This document shows, piece after piece, positions 1-5,765 of a stretch of DNA of 11,760 nucleotides. A model generated the notes under the pieces. That model had not been told where the DNA came from, made no database searches, and was given only the letters and a program-made list of their open reading frames with translations. How positions within the stretch are numbered: position 1 is the first letter of the stretch; the number at the start of each line of letters is the position of its first letter. Location of the stretch: contig SKTN01000354.1 of the NCBI GenBank assembly GCA_007117945.1, positions 1 through 11,760 of the forward strand, written 5' to 3'. This DNA is from Nitriliruptoraceae bacterium. Lineage in GTDB: Bacteria; Actinomycetota; Nitriliruptoria; Nitriliruptorales; Nitriliruptoraceae. The position numbers were made by a program, and so were the translations under genes.

Positions 1-475
1 CCTCCTCGGCGGCGCGCAGGGCGGCCTCGGCACGGGTCGCCCGCGCGTCGGCGCCCTCGGCCCGGCGCTGCCAGGAGTCCCGCTCCTCGCGCAGGCTGCG
101 GGCACGGGTACGGGCCCGTTCGAGGTCGGCGCGCAGCTGCGCCTCCACCTCGCTATCGGTGCCCGCGCCCGCCGGGTCCTGCTCGGGGGTCGCGACCACC
201 TGCGCACGCACCGATCCGGGGAGCTGGGCGAGGATCGCCGTCCACAGCCCCTGCTCGCCCACCAGGGCCGCGACGACCGCCGCACGCCCCTCCCCGGCCA
301 CCAGGCGTCCCATCGGTGTGTCACGGACCCGGGCCAGTTCCGGGGCGAGGTCGCTGCGGGCGCGCAGCTCGGCCCGGGTCGCGGTCAGCACGCTCGCCCA
401 GTCGTCGCTGGACAGTGCCGCCAGGGTGGCCGGATCCGGCGGCTGCCGGGGGGCGTGCGCTGCGGGGTCGCTCAC
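1..475 (-). CDS. Partial coiled-coil protein, N-terminal 158 residues (possible YacP-like NYN protein)
   Basis: The 5' part of a leftward gene whose 3' end lies beyond base 1. The GTG start at 475-473 is chosen because a strong Shine-Dalgarno sequence, GGAGGTGA, sits 7 bases upstream (490-483) and the start overlaps the previous gene's stop as GTGA. Residues about 20-95 are helical and Ala/Leu-rich. From about residue 108 to the window edge there is a highly charged Glu/Arg/Ala stretch with heptad character, a likely coiled coil. No enzymatic motif is visible in this part. Inference: many actinobacterial proteins with a C-terminal YacP-like NYN (PIN-type) RNase domain have an N-terminal region of this kind followed by a coiled coil, so the catalytic domain may lie off-window. 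That is a guess; any coiled-coil protein would fit. It is the third gene of an operon with the zinc-ribbon and DUF309 genes. Confidence 0.75.
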   Translation of the reverse strand, partial: MSDPAAHAPRQPPDPATLAALSSDDWASVLTATRAELRARSDLAPELARVRDTPMGRLVAGEGRAAVVAALVGEQGLWTAILAQLPGSVRAQVVATPEQDPAGAGTDSEVEAQLRADLERARTRARSLREERDSWQRRAEGADARATRAEAALRAAEE

Positions 476-777
476 GACCCGGTCACCTCCCGCCGGGGTC
501 CGGTGGGGGGTCCGGGGGCGGGCTCGACGCGCACGGTGTCGGCGCGTGCGCACCAGCGGCAGCTCACGGACTCCACGTGGGCGGCGAGGACCTCCTCCTC
601 GTCCACCACTCCCGCGCCGCCGAGGTCGAAGTGCAGGTACCGCCGGGTGCGGGCGCTGGTGACCACGTCGAAGCGGGTCACGTTGCCGCAGCCGTCGCAG
701 CGGTAGCGGTACCCCTCGCGCAGGGGCTCGCCGAGCTCCGAGGCCGCGGCGCCGGCCGGACGCGTGCCGTCAGCCAC
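472..777 (-). CDS. Conserved hypothetical zinc-ribbon protein (101 aa)
   Basis: A small soluble protein with two CxxC pairs about 45 residues apart: CDGC near residue 28 and CRWC near residue 75. This is the pattern of a single zinc ribbon. Between them are the conserved-looking segments GYRYRC and TRFDVVTSARTRRYLHFDLG and an acidic DEEE stretch. I recall similar short proteins of unknown function in actinobacteria, but no biochemical role. The GTG start at 777 is preferred over upstream in-frame starts because GGAGGGGAT lies about 7 bases before it and it overlaps the DUF309 stop by 8 bp (GTGGCTGA). The stop overlaps the next start by 4 bp, so it is almost surely translated as the middle gene of a three-gene operon. 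Zinc binding is inferred from the cysteines; a nucleic-acid or protein partner is unknown. Confidence 0.8.
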   Translation of the reverse strand: MADGTRPAGAAASELGEPLREGYRYRCDGCGNVTRFDVVTSARTRRYLHFDLGGAGVVDEEEVLAAHVESVSCRWCARADTVRVEPAPGPPTGPRREVTGS

Positions 778-1318
778 GGGTGATCCCCTCCAGGGAGGGC
801 TCCTGGCCGGCCACCACGGGGAAGCCGCCCACATCGAGCTCGTCGCAGGCCGCCCCTCGGTCGAGGGCGGCCAGCAGCTCCCGGCAGCGCGCAACGGCCT
901 GCGCCACGGCGATGCCGCGGTGCCCGTCGGGGTAGCCGCTCAGCCGGTCGCCGGCACGCGCGAGCAGGGACCGGGCACCCGAGGGGTTCTCCCGCTGGAG
1001 GTGGACACCGGCCACCGCGATCTGGATCACGCCCTGCCACAGGTCCGCATCCGCCTCCGGCGCGGCGTGCCAGACGTCCTCGAGGCACTCGTGGGCCTCG
1101 AAGAAGCGCTGCTGCGCCCACAGCGAGCGACCGAGCGCGAGCGCCTCCTCGGGTCCCGCGGGCGCGTGCTCCTCGATCAGGGGCACCCCCGTGGTGCCGT
1201 AGGGCAGGGGCCGTCCGGTGCGGTCGCGGGGGCGGGCCTGCTCCGGGCGACCGTCATCGCGGCGGTCCCGGGCGACCTCACCGGTCGGGTCGACGTCGGG
1301 TTCGGCGCTCTCGGACAC
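770..1318 (-). CDS. DUF309 family protein (182 aa)
   Basis: Residues about 55-150 carry the DUF309 signature: FFEAHECLEDVW (residues 72-83) followed by QGVIQIAVAGVHLQREN (95-111). This small all-helical family has a conserved FEAHE motif and no assigned biochemical function. Residues 1-50 are polar, rich in Asp, Arg and Pro, and probably disordered, which makes it longer than the bare domain. The GTG start at 1318-1316 has a GAGGGGG ribosome-binding site about 6 bases upstream. The frame stays open far upstream, into the antisense of mutM, but that is GC-driven and would overlap a real gene. It is the first gene of the leftward operon and is divergent from mutM across 81 bp. Its stop overlaps the zinc-ribbon gene start by 8 bp. 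The His and Glu of the motif could bind a metal, but that is inference. Confidence 0.88.
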   Translation of the reverse strand: MSESAEPDVDPTGEVARDRRDDGRPEQARPRDRTGRPLPYGTTGVPLIEEHAPAGPEEALALGRSLWAQQRFFEAHECLEDVWHAAPEADADLWQGVIQIAVAGVHLQRENPSGARSLLARAGDRLSGYPDGHRGIAVAQAVARCRELLAALDRGAACDELDVGGFPVVAGQEPSLEGITRG

Positions 1319-1386
1319 GGGGACCCCCTCGTCGCGGCGGACGGCTCCAGGATGGCTGCGGCACGGCGCAGGGTAACGGCGAGGCG

Positions 1387-1392
1387 TACGCT
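1387..1392 (+). promoter_or_regulatory. Possible -10 element of a leaderless mutM transcript
   Basis: TACGCT fits the actinobacterial TANNNT -10 pattern and ends 7 bases before the mutM GTG. That spacing would place the transcription start at or next to the first codon, as in leaderless mRNAs common in actinobacteria. Only a weak purine-rich stretch (GGCGAGG) lies upstream, which agrees with the absence of a real ribosome-binding site. No convincing -35 hexamer is seen. Confidence 0.3.
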
Positions 1393-1399
1393 GGCCGGC

Positions 1400-2245
1400 G
1401 TGCCTGAGCTCCCCGAGGTCGAGTCCGTCCGCCGCCAGCTCGCGCCCTGGCTGACGGGGCGGCGGGTCGAGGCCGTGTGGTGGGACCCCCACCCCCACGC
1501 GCGGTTCCACGCCGTCGACCGCCTCACGGGTCGTCGGCTCACCGCGGTCACCCGGCGGGGCAAGTTCCTGCTGCTGCCCCTCGATCCCACCGCCGACGGC
1601 ACCCATCTCGAGCTGGTGCTGCACCTGGGTATGACCGGTTCGCTCAGGGTCGGCCCGGACCAGCGCCCGGACGGCGCAGCGGCGGCCCCGCTGTCCCACG
1701 TCCGCGCCCGGCTCGACCTCGACGACGGCTCCGTGCTCGCCTTCCGTGATCCACGTCGGTTCGGGCGGTTGTCGGTGGTGGAGGCCGGCCGCTACGCCGA
1801 GGTGGTGCCGACCCTGGCACGGCTGGGTCCCGAGCCGCTCTCGGCGGACTTCACGCCCGAGGTGCTGGCCGCGGGCCTGGCCGCCAGCCGCGCGCCCGTG
1901 AAGGCCCGCCTCCTCGACCAGCGCCTGGTCGCGGGCGTCGGCAACATCTACGCCGACGAGGCCCTGTGGCGGGCCCGCATCCACCCCGCGTCACGGCGCG
2001 TGGGAGCCGGCCGTGCCGCGGTGCTGCACGCGGCCCTGGTCGCGGTCCTCGCGGCGGCGATCGCACGGGAAGGCACCACCTTCCGTGACTACCAGATGGT
2101 CAACGGCCAGAGCGGACGGTACGCCGACCACCTCGATGCCTACGGGCAGCACGGCCGTCCCTGCCGCCGCTGCGGCACGACGCTGCGCCGCACCGTGGTC
2201 GCCCAGCGCGGCACGAGCTACTGCCCCCGCTGCCAGCGGGTGTGA
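1400..2245 (+). CDS. mutM: Formamidopyrimidine-DNA glycosylase (Fpg/MutM)
   Basis: Bifunctional base-excision repair enzyme that removes oxidised purines such as 8-oxoguanine and cleaves the abasic site by beta,delta-elimination. The N-terminus is VPELPEVE: after removal of the initiator residue, Pro2 becomes the catalytic N-terminal proline and Glu3 the general acid. Lys55 in RRGKF matches the conserved lysine. Met78 (LHLGMTGSL) and Arg119/Phe121 (DPRRFGR) match the void-filling residues of MutM, which favours MutM over Nei. The H2TH region with GVGNIYADEALW is at about 150-196. The C-terminal zinc finger has Cys255, 258, 275 and 278, with Arg270 at the lesion-contacting position. At 281 aa it is slightly longer than the E. 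coli enzyme. The GTG start is fixed by the catalytic proline; the long upstream open frame is spurious. It is divergent from DUF309 and its stop is 6 bases from the convergent tetR stop. Confidence 0.96.
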   Translation: MPELPEVESVRRQLAPWLTGRRVEAVWWDPHPHARFHAVDRLTGRRLTAVTRRGKFLLLPLDPTADGTHLELVLHLGMTGSLRVGPDQRPDGAAAAPLSHVRARLDLDDGSVLAFRDPRRFGRLSVVEAGRYAEVVPTLARLGPEPLSADFTPEVLAAGLAASRAPVKARLLDQRLVAGVGNIYADEALWRARIHPASRRVGAGRAAVLHAALVAVLAAAIAREGTTFRDYQMVNGQSGRYADHLDAYGQHGRPCRRCGTTLRRTVVAQRGTSYCPRCQRV

Positions 2246-2251
2246 GGCCGC

Positions 2252-2857
2252 TCAGGGACCCGGCGACGGCAGCGCCTTGAGGCCACCGGCCACCAGCGCC
2301 TCGGCGAAGGCAGCGGCCTGCGCAGGGTCATCGACGCGCACGTACATGGGCGGGAAGCTGAAGTAGGACAGGATCAGGCGCACGACCACCTCCGCCGCCG
2401 CGGCCGGGTCCACCCGGCGTAGCTCACCACTGGCCACCCCGGCAGCGATCACCCCGGAGAACAGCTCCAGGCCCCGCTGGACCAGGGGACCCCCACCGGC
2501 GGTGATGCGCGGCAGCAGGATGCCCGGTTCCTCGTCGCGCCCCTTGGTCAGCACGGGGTGCTCGACGAAGAAGCGCACGCCGGCGAGGAAGGCCCCCTCC
2601 ACCTCGCCGGCAGCGGAGTCGTGCCCCCGCCGCCCCCGCTCCAGGGCGCGCACGAACCGCTCGGACTCGCGCTCGAGCAGCGCGTCGATCACGGCGTCCT
2701 TGTTGCCGAAGTGCCGGTAGAGGGTCGCCTTCCCGGCGCGGGCCTCACGGGCGATGTCCTCCATCGTGGTCTTGCGGATGCCCACGGCCACGAACCGACG
2801 GGCCGCAGCGGCCAGCAGGTCCTCACGTCGATCGCTGCGGGGGCTCCCCTGCGCCAT
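2252..2857 (-). CDS. TetR/AcrR-family transcriptional regulator
   Basis: A 201-aa protein of typical TetR size. Residues 9-55 form the DNA-binding domain with the family pattern: an Arg/Leu/Ala helix ending in RRFVAVG, then TTMEDIAREA and the recognition helix GKATLYRHFGNKDAV. The rest is helical and variable, the ligand-binding and dimerisation part; Phe, Met and Tyr near 165-175 (LSYFSFPPMYVRV) suggest a hydrophobic pocket. The ligand and regulon are unknown. The ATG start at 2857 is supported by AGGAGG 8 bases upstream. A 19-bp palindrome at 2898-2916 upstream of the start suggests autoregulation. No transporter or enzyme gene is divergent next to it, since whiB starts 311 bp away, so the target may be itself or elsewhere. 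It converges on mutM with a 6-bp gap. Confidence 0.93.
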   Translation of the reverse strand: MAQGSPRSDRREDLLAAAARRFVAVGIRKTTMEDIAREARAGKATLYRHFGNKDAVIDALLERESERFVRALERGRRGHDSAAGEVEGAFLAGVRFFVEHPVLTKGRDEEPGILLPRITAGGGPLVQRGLELFSGVIAAGVASGELRRVDPAAAAEVVVRLILSYFSFPPMYVRVDDPAQAAAFAEALVAGGLKALPSPGP

Positions 2858-2897
2858 CCTGATCCCTCCTGCTGGCTGACGGTCCCGCCGCCGCGGC

Positions 2898-2916
2898 GGA
2901 CGGGGTCACCCCGTCC
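2898..2916. promoter_or_regulatory. Candidate TetR operator, perfect 9-1-9 palindrome
   Basis: GGACGGGGTCACCCCGTCC is a perfect inverted repeat with 9-bp arms around a central C. It lies 40 bp upstream of the tetR ATG, where the promoter and early 5' leader of tetR are expected. TetR-family dimers typically bind palindromes of about 15-20 bp near their own promoter. The arm is G/C-rich like the genome, but a perfect 9-bp match either side of one base is more than background would readily give. Binding is inferred, not shown. Confidence 0.55.
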
Positions 2917-3083
2917 ACACGTCCGGTGGCGCTCCGCGCGCCAGTGGCCGACAGTGTCCACGACGCGAGGGAGCCAACCGCGCCCTCCTCCACGACCACC
3001 ACCGCCCGCACCACGCCTACCGGCCGAGCCGGCCGCACCTGCCGGACCGGGCACCTGCCCGACGCCACCGGCGCGACCACAAC

Positions 3084-3108
3084 GGAACGCTAGTCCGTCC
3101 TGCGTTCC
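3084..3108. repeat. Inverted repeat upstream of whiB (7-bp arms, 11-bp spacer)
   Basis: GGAACGC (3084-3090) and GCGTTCC (3102-3108) are perfect inverted arms about 60 bp before the whiB start. It could be an operator for a whiB regulator or the base of an RNA hairpin in the leader. No T-run follows, so a terminator is unlikely. The arms are less G+C-rich than the surroundings. Confidence 0.3.
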
Positions 3109-3168
3109 TTCCGCTCAGCCCCCCTGCGGTGCTGCTCACGCCCACGCGCACCCTGAACCGGAGCCAAC

Positions 3169-3432
3169 GTGTCCTCGATGCCTGCCCTGCACGACCTGCT
3201 TCCCACCGGTACCTGGCAGCAGGACGCCGCCTGCCGCGACGCGGAGCCCGACCTGTTCTTCTCGACCGCCGAGGCCGATCGGGCCGAGGCGATGGAGCTG
3301 TGCGGCACCTGCCCCGTCCGGCTCGAGTGCCTCGAGCACGCCCTCGAGACCCGGGAGGCCTACGGCATCTGGGGTGGCACCGACGAGCAGGAGCGCAAGC
3401 GACTGCTGCGTCGGCGCCGGCGCGCCGCCTGA
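3169..3432 (+). CDS. WhiB-family iron-sulfur transcriptional regulator
   Basis: An 87-aa protein with the four Wbl cysteines at 22, 45, 48 and 54, spaced C-X22-C-X2-C-X5-C, which bind a [4Fe-4S] cluster. The GIWGG turn at 66-70 is the signature that contacts the sigma factor region 4 in characterised family members. The C-terminus is basic (ERKRLLRRRRRAA) and would contact DNA. Size and layout fit the short WhiB1/WhiB2-type proteins; I cannot assign the subfamily. There is no RGRGR AT-hook of the WhiB7 kind. The GTG start at 3169 has GGAG 5 bases upstream; the internal ATG at codon 4 is an alternative. The family is confined to Actinomycetota and their phages, and this chromosomal context argues against a phage origin. 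It lies 76 bp upstream of, and codirectional with, the nuclease gene, but that gene has its own SOS-box promoter region. Confidence 0.95.
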   Translation: MSSMPALHDLLPTGTWQQDAACRDAEPDLFFSTAEADRAEAMELCGTCPVRLECLEHALETREAYGIWGGTDEQERKRLLRRRRRAA

Positions 3433-3474
3433 CCGCGGTCGCACGACGTCATAGGCCCGTGGTACAAGGTGCGA

Positions 3475-3488
3475 CGAACGCACGTTCG
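3475..3488. promoter_or_regulatory. LexA-binding site (SOS box) upstream of the nuclease gene
   Basis: CGAACGCACGTTCG matches every position of the Gram-positive LexA (DinR) consensus CGAACRNRYGTTYG and has the CGAAC-N4-GTTCG core of mycobacterial boxes. It is nested in a longer inverted repeat with 14-bp arms (3467-3480 and 3483-3496), paired at 13 of 14 positions. It ends 20 bases before the GTG start at 3509, just upstream of the TGAGG ribosome-binding site, where a bound repressor would block transcription start. A TACAAG sequence at 3463-3468 could be a weak -10 element. LexA control is inferred from consensus and position. Confidence 0.75.
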
Positions 3489-3508
3489 CCGCACCTGAGG
3501 ATGCCACG

Positions 3509-5338
3509 GTGGCCCCACCTGCAACGACCACCCCGCGTGCCGCCGTCCGCGCGCCGGCCGCGGCCGCGCCACCACACCAGCTGGGTTTCGAGGACCTCGG
3601 GACCCCGCTGATCGAGACGGTGTTCGTGGTCCTCGACCTGGAGACCACCGGGCTGGACCCGGCAGGTGACCGGATCACCGAGGTCGGCGCCGTCAAGGTC
3701 CGCGGCGGTGAGGTCCTCGGGGAGCTGCGGACCTTCGTGCACCCCGGCCGGCCGATCCCGGCACGCATCACGGCCGTGACCGGCATCACCGATGCCATGG
3801 TGGCGGACGCGCCGGGGGCGGAGGCGGTGCTCGACCACGTCCTCGGCTTCCTCGCGGGCGCGGTGTTCGTGGCCCACAACGCCGCCTTCGACCTCGCCTT
3901 CCTGCGTGCCGCGGCCACCGCGCACCACCGACCCCGGCCCGACCCGGTGGTGGTGGACACCGCCCGGCTCTCCCGCCGGCTGCTCGCCGACGAGGTCCGC
4001 GACCACCGCCTCGCGACCGTCGCACGCCACCTCAAGGCCCGCACGGCGCCGGCCCACCGCGCCCTGGCGGATGCACGGGCCACCGTCGACGTGCTGCACG
4101 GCCTGCTCGAGCGTGCCGGCAGCCTCGGTGCCACGACGGTGGAGGACCTGGTCGAGCTCGCCCGCAGCCGGTCGCACCGCGCCTACCGGCGTCGCGACCT
4201 GGTGGCCGACGCCCCGCGGACCTGTGGTGTCTACCGCTTCCTGGACGCCGACGGCCGGACCCTCTACGTCGGCAAGGCCACGGACCTGCGCGGGCGCCTG
4301 CGGACCTACTTCGGCCAGGACCCCCGGCGTCGCATGGCCGACATGGTGCGTGAGACTGCCCGGGTCACCTGGCAGGTCACGCCGACCCTGCTCGCTGCGG
4401 AGGTCGCGGAGCTCCGGGCGATCCAGGCGGAGCAGCCCCGCTTCAACCGCCGCTCCCGACGCCAGGTCACCGCCCGGTGGGTGGCCTGTACCCGTGAGCC
4501 CTTCCCCCGGCTGGTGGTCACCCGGGCCCCGGGAGCGGGCCACCTCGGTGCCATCGGACCCTTCAGGGACGCCGCCACCGCGCGGCAGCTGTGCGAGGCG
4601 ATCGAGGAGCTCTACCCCATCCGCTCCTGCACCACCCGGCTCCGCCTGCGCCAGGACCACCCCGCGTGCGTGCTCAAGGACCTCGGACGGTGCGGTGCCC
4701 CCTGCGACGGCAGCCAGGACCGGGCCAGCTACGCCCGCGACATCGAGGAGGTGCTGGCCCTGGCCGGCGATCCGAGCCCGCTGCTGCACCGGTCGGCGGC
4801 GCGGATGGCGGCCCAGGCGGCCGCGGGCCACTACGAGCGTGCCCGGGAGCTGCGCGACCGTTCCCACCTGCTGGCACGTGCCCTGTCCGCACAGCGGGTG
4901 CACCGGTGGCTCACCGCCACGGCCAGCCTGGAGCTCGCACGTCCCGTCCCCAGGGGCACCGAGGTGGTACGGCTGGACCACGGCGCGCTGGTCGCCGCCG
5001 AGCTGGTCCCCGCCGGCGGTGGGGCGTCGGCGCTGGTCGGCTCGACCCTGACCCTGGAGCCCGCCTCCACCGACCCCAGCTACGCGGAGCTCGAGCTCGT
5101 GCGGAGCTGGATCGCGGGCGAGGGGGTCAGGATCCGCACCACATCGACACCCGTGTCCAGCCCCGTTGCGGGCGGCAAGGCCCTGGCGACCCACCTGGCG
5201 GCCGCCCGGCGCACCGATCAGCTCGTGCGCCGGGACCGCCAGGCGCTGGCCGGCAGCAAGGTCCGTCGGCGCGGTGGGGGCGAACCGCCCGGCGGTGGCG
5301 ACACCGCCACGGGCGGCGGCGGGGTCGGCGACGCGTGA
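3509..5338 (+). CDS. DEDDh 3'-5' exonuclease fused to UvrC/Cho-type GIY-YIG nuclease
   Basis: A 609-aa two-nuclease fusion. Residues 37-205 are a DnaQ-type exonuclease with all DEDDh residues: Asp43 and Glu45 (LDLETTG), Asp128 (HNAAFD), His183 and Asp188 (HRALAD). Residues 237-315 are a GIY-YIG domain: GVY (240-242), YVGK (253-256), Arg261 and catalytic Glu301. Cys374, 387, 395 and 399 reproduce the UvrC cysteine cluster, in E. coli reported to hold a [4Fe-4S] centre. A UVR-like helical segment follows near 425-455. It lacks the UvrC C-terminal RNase H-like nuclease and HhH domains, so it resembles Cho plus an exonuclease. M. tuberculosis Rv2191 has, as I recall, the same architecture. The last 35 residues are Gly/Arg-rich and probably disordered. 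Expected role: incision and trimming of damaged DNA. The GTG start has TGAGG 8 bases upstream. The SOS box suggests damage induction. Confidence 0.93.
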   Translation: MAPPATTTPRAAVRAPAAAAPPHQLGFEDLGTPLIETVFVVLDLETTGLDPAGDRITEVGAVKVRGGEVLGELRTFVHPGRPIPARITAVTGITDAMVADAPGAEAVLDHVLGFLAGAVFVAHNAAFDLAFLRAAATAHHRPRPDPVVVDTARLSRRLLADEVRDHRLATVARHLKARTAPAHRALADARATVDVLHGLLERAGSLGATTVEDLVELARSRSHRAYRRRDLVADAPRTCGVYRFLDADGRTLYVGKATDLRGRLRTYFGQDPRRRMADMVRETARVTWQVTPTLLAAEVAELRAIQAEQPRFNRRSRRQVTARWVACTREPFPRLVVTRAPGAGHLGAIGPFRDAATARQLCEAIEELYPIRSCTTRLRLRQDHPACVLKDLGRCGAPCDGSQDRASYARDIEEVLALAGDPSPLLHRSAARMAAQAAAGHYERARELRDRSHLLARALSAQRVHRWLTATASLELARPVPRGTEVVRLDHGALVAAELVPAGGGASALVGSTLTLEPASTDPSYAELELVRSWIAGEGVRIRTTSTPVSSPVAGGKALATHLAAARRTDQLVRRDRQALAGSKVRRRGGGEPPGGGDTATGGGGVGDA

Positions 5339-5369
5339 GCTGCCCGCCACCCCACCGGCGTCCTCACGC
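5333..5369. terminator. Candidate bidirectional terminator hairpin between convergent genes
   Basis: GCGTGAG (5333-5339) and CTCACGC (5363-5369) are perfect 7-bp arms that contain the stop codons of the two convergent genes. Inside is a second stem, CGCC (5345-5348) with GGCG (5357-5360). The stacked hairpin sits where both transcripts must end. There is no T-run on either side, which is usual for G+C-rich actinobacteria but leaves the assignment weak. Confidence 0.4.
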
Positions 5370-5765
5370 CACGGGCGCGCCGTCGGGCAGGGGGGCGTCG
5401 GGCGCCAGCAGGTGGACGGTGCCCTCGGGTGTGAGACCACCGAGCAGGAGGAACTGGCTCTCGAACCCCGCGATCCGACGGCTCCCCAGGTTGATGGCGC
5501 CCACGACCTGGCGGCCGCGGAGGGCATCGGGGTCGTAGTTCGTGATCTTCGCGCTCGTGCGCAGCACCCCGACGACCGGCCCGAAGTCGACGCTGACCTG
5601 GTAGGCGGGATCACGTGCCGCGGGGAAGGGCGCCACGTCCGTGACGGTGCCGATGCGCAGATCCAGGGCGGCGAGGTGCGCCGCGGTCACCTGCTGGCGC
5701 ACCTCCAGGCCCTCCGGGGCGTAGGGACGGCCCTCGGGGTCGATGCGGTGGCGCGGCTCAGCCAC
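5364..5765 (-). CDS. csaA: CsaA-like tRNA-binding (EMAP/Trbp111 OB-fold) protein
   Basis: Residues about 32-133 align along their length with Bacillus CsaA as I remember it: LDLRIGTV, FPAARDPAY, DFG, SAKITN, GRQVVGAINLGSRRIAGFESQFLLLG and a terminal P-D-G-x-P. This is the PF01588 tRNA-binding OB fold, the same fold as the MetRS C-terminal domain. CsaA has been described as export-related and chaperone-like and binds tRNA; its cellular role is unsettled. The chosen GTG at 5765 overlaps the trpD stop by 8 bp (GTGGCTGA) and gives 133 aa, about 25 longer than the usual ~110. The extension reads AEPRHRIDPEGRPYAPEGLE. A start at the GTG codons just before residues VRQQV or VTAAHL would give the standard length. 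It is cotranscribed with trpD. The family assignment is firm; the start is not. Confidence 0.88.
   Translation of the reverse strand: MAEPRHRIDPEGRPYAPEGLEVRQQVTAAHLAALDLRIGTVTDVAPFPAARDPAYQVSVDFGPVVGVLRTSAKITNYDPDALRGRQVVGAINLGSRRIAGFESQFLLLGGLTPEGTVHLLAPDAPLPDGAPVA

Larger units (their letters stand above)
2858..3168. other. Intergenic region between divergent tetR and whiB (311 bp)
   Basis: No credible gene is seen here: frames open in this stretch are continuations of shadows and lack start signals or conserved motifs. It holds the tetR ribosome-binding site (AGGAGG next to 2866), a 12-bp GC palindrome CCGCCGCGGCGG (2888-2899), the 19-bp palindrome at 2898-2916 and an inverted repeat at 3084-3108 nearer whiB. 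Clear TANNNT -10 elements were not found for either gene, so the promoters are unplaced. The length is generous for this compact genome and suits a regulated whiB promoter. Confidence 0.6.

Noticed and set aside
764..1399. In-frame upstream extension of mutM of about 212 residues
   Set aside because: MutM needs proline right after the initiator residue, so the start is at 1400; the extension is antisense to the DUF309 gene.
1319..1984. Upstream in-frame extension of the DUF309 gene
   Set aside because: It would run through the mutM coding region on the opposite strand; a good ribosome-binding site marks the start at 1318.
2888..2899. CCGCCGCGGCGG palindrome as a second TetR operator
   Set aside because: A simple CCG repeat palindrome occurs readily in such G+C-rich sequence and shares no half-site with the 19-bp palindrome.
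3084..3106. ECF sigma-type promoter (GGAAC ... CGTT) before whiB
   Set aside because: The spacing between GGAAC and GTT is about 15 bases, shorter than the usual spacer, and both elements fall inside the inverted repeat, which explains them equally well.
3449..5614. 721-aa leftward open frame opposite the nuclease gene
   Set aside because: It is antisense to a gene with all catalytic motifs, is low in complexity (Gly/Arg/Pro/Ala), has no family motif, and is explained by G+C-rich codon bias.
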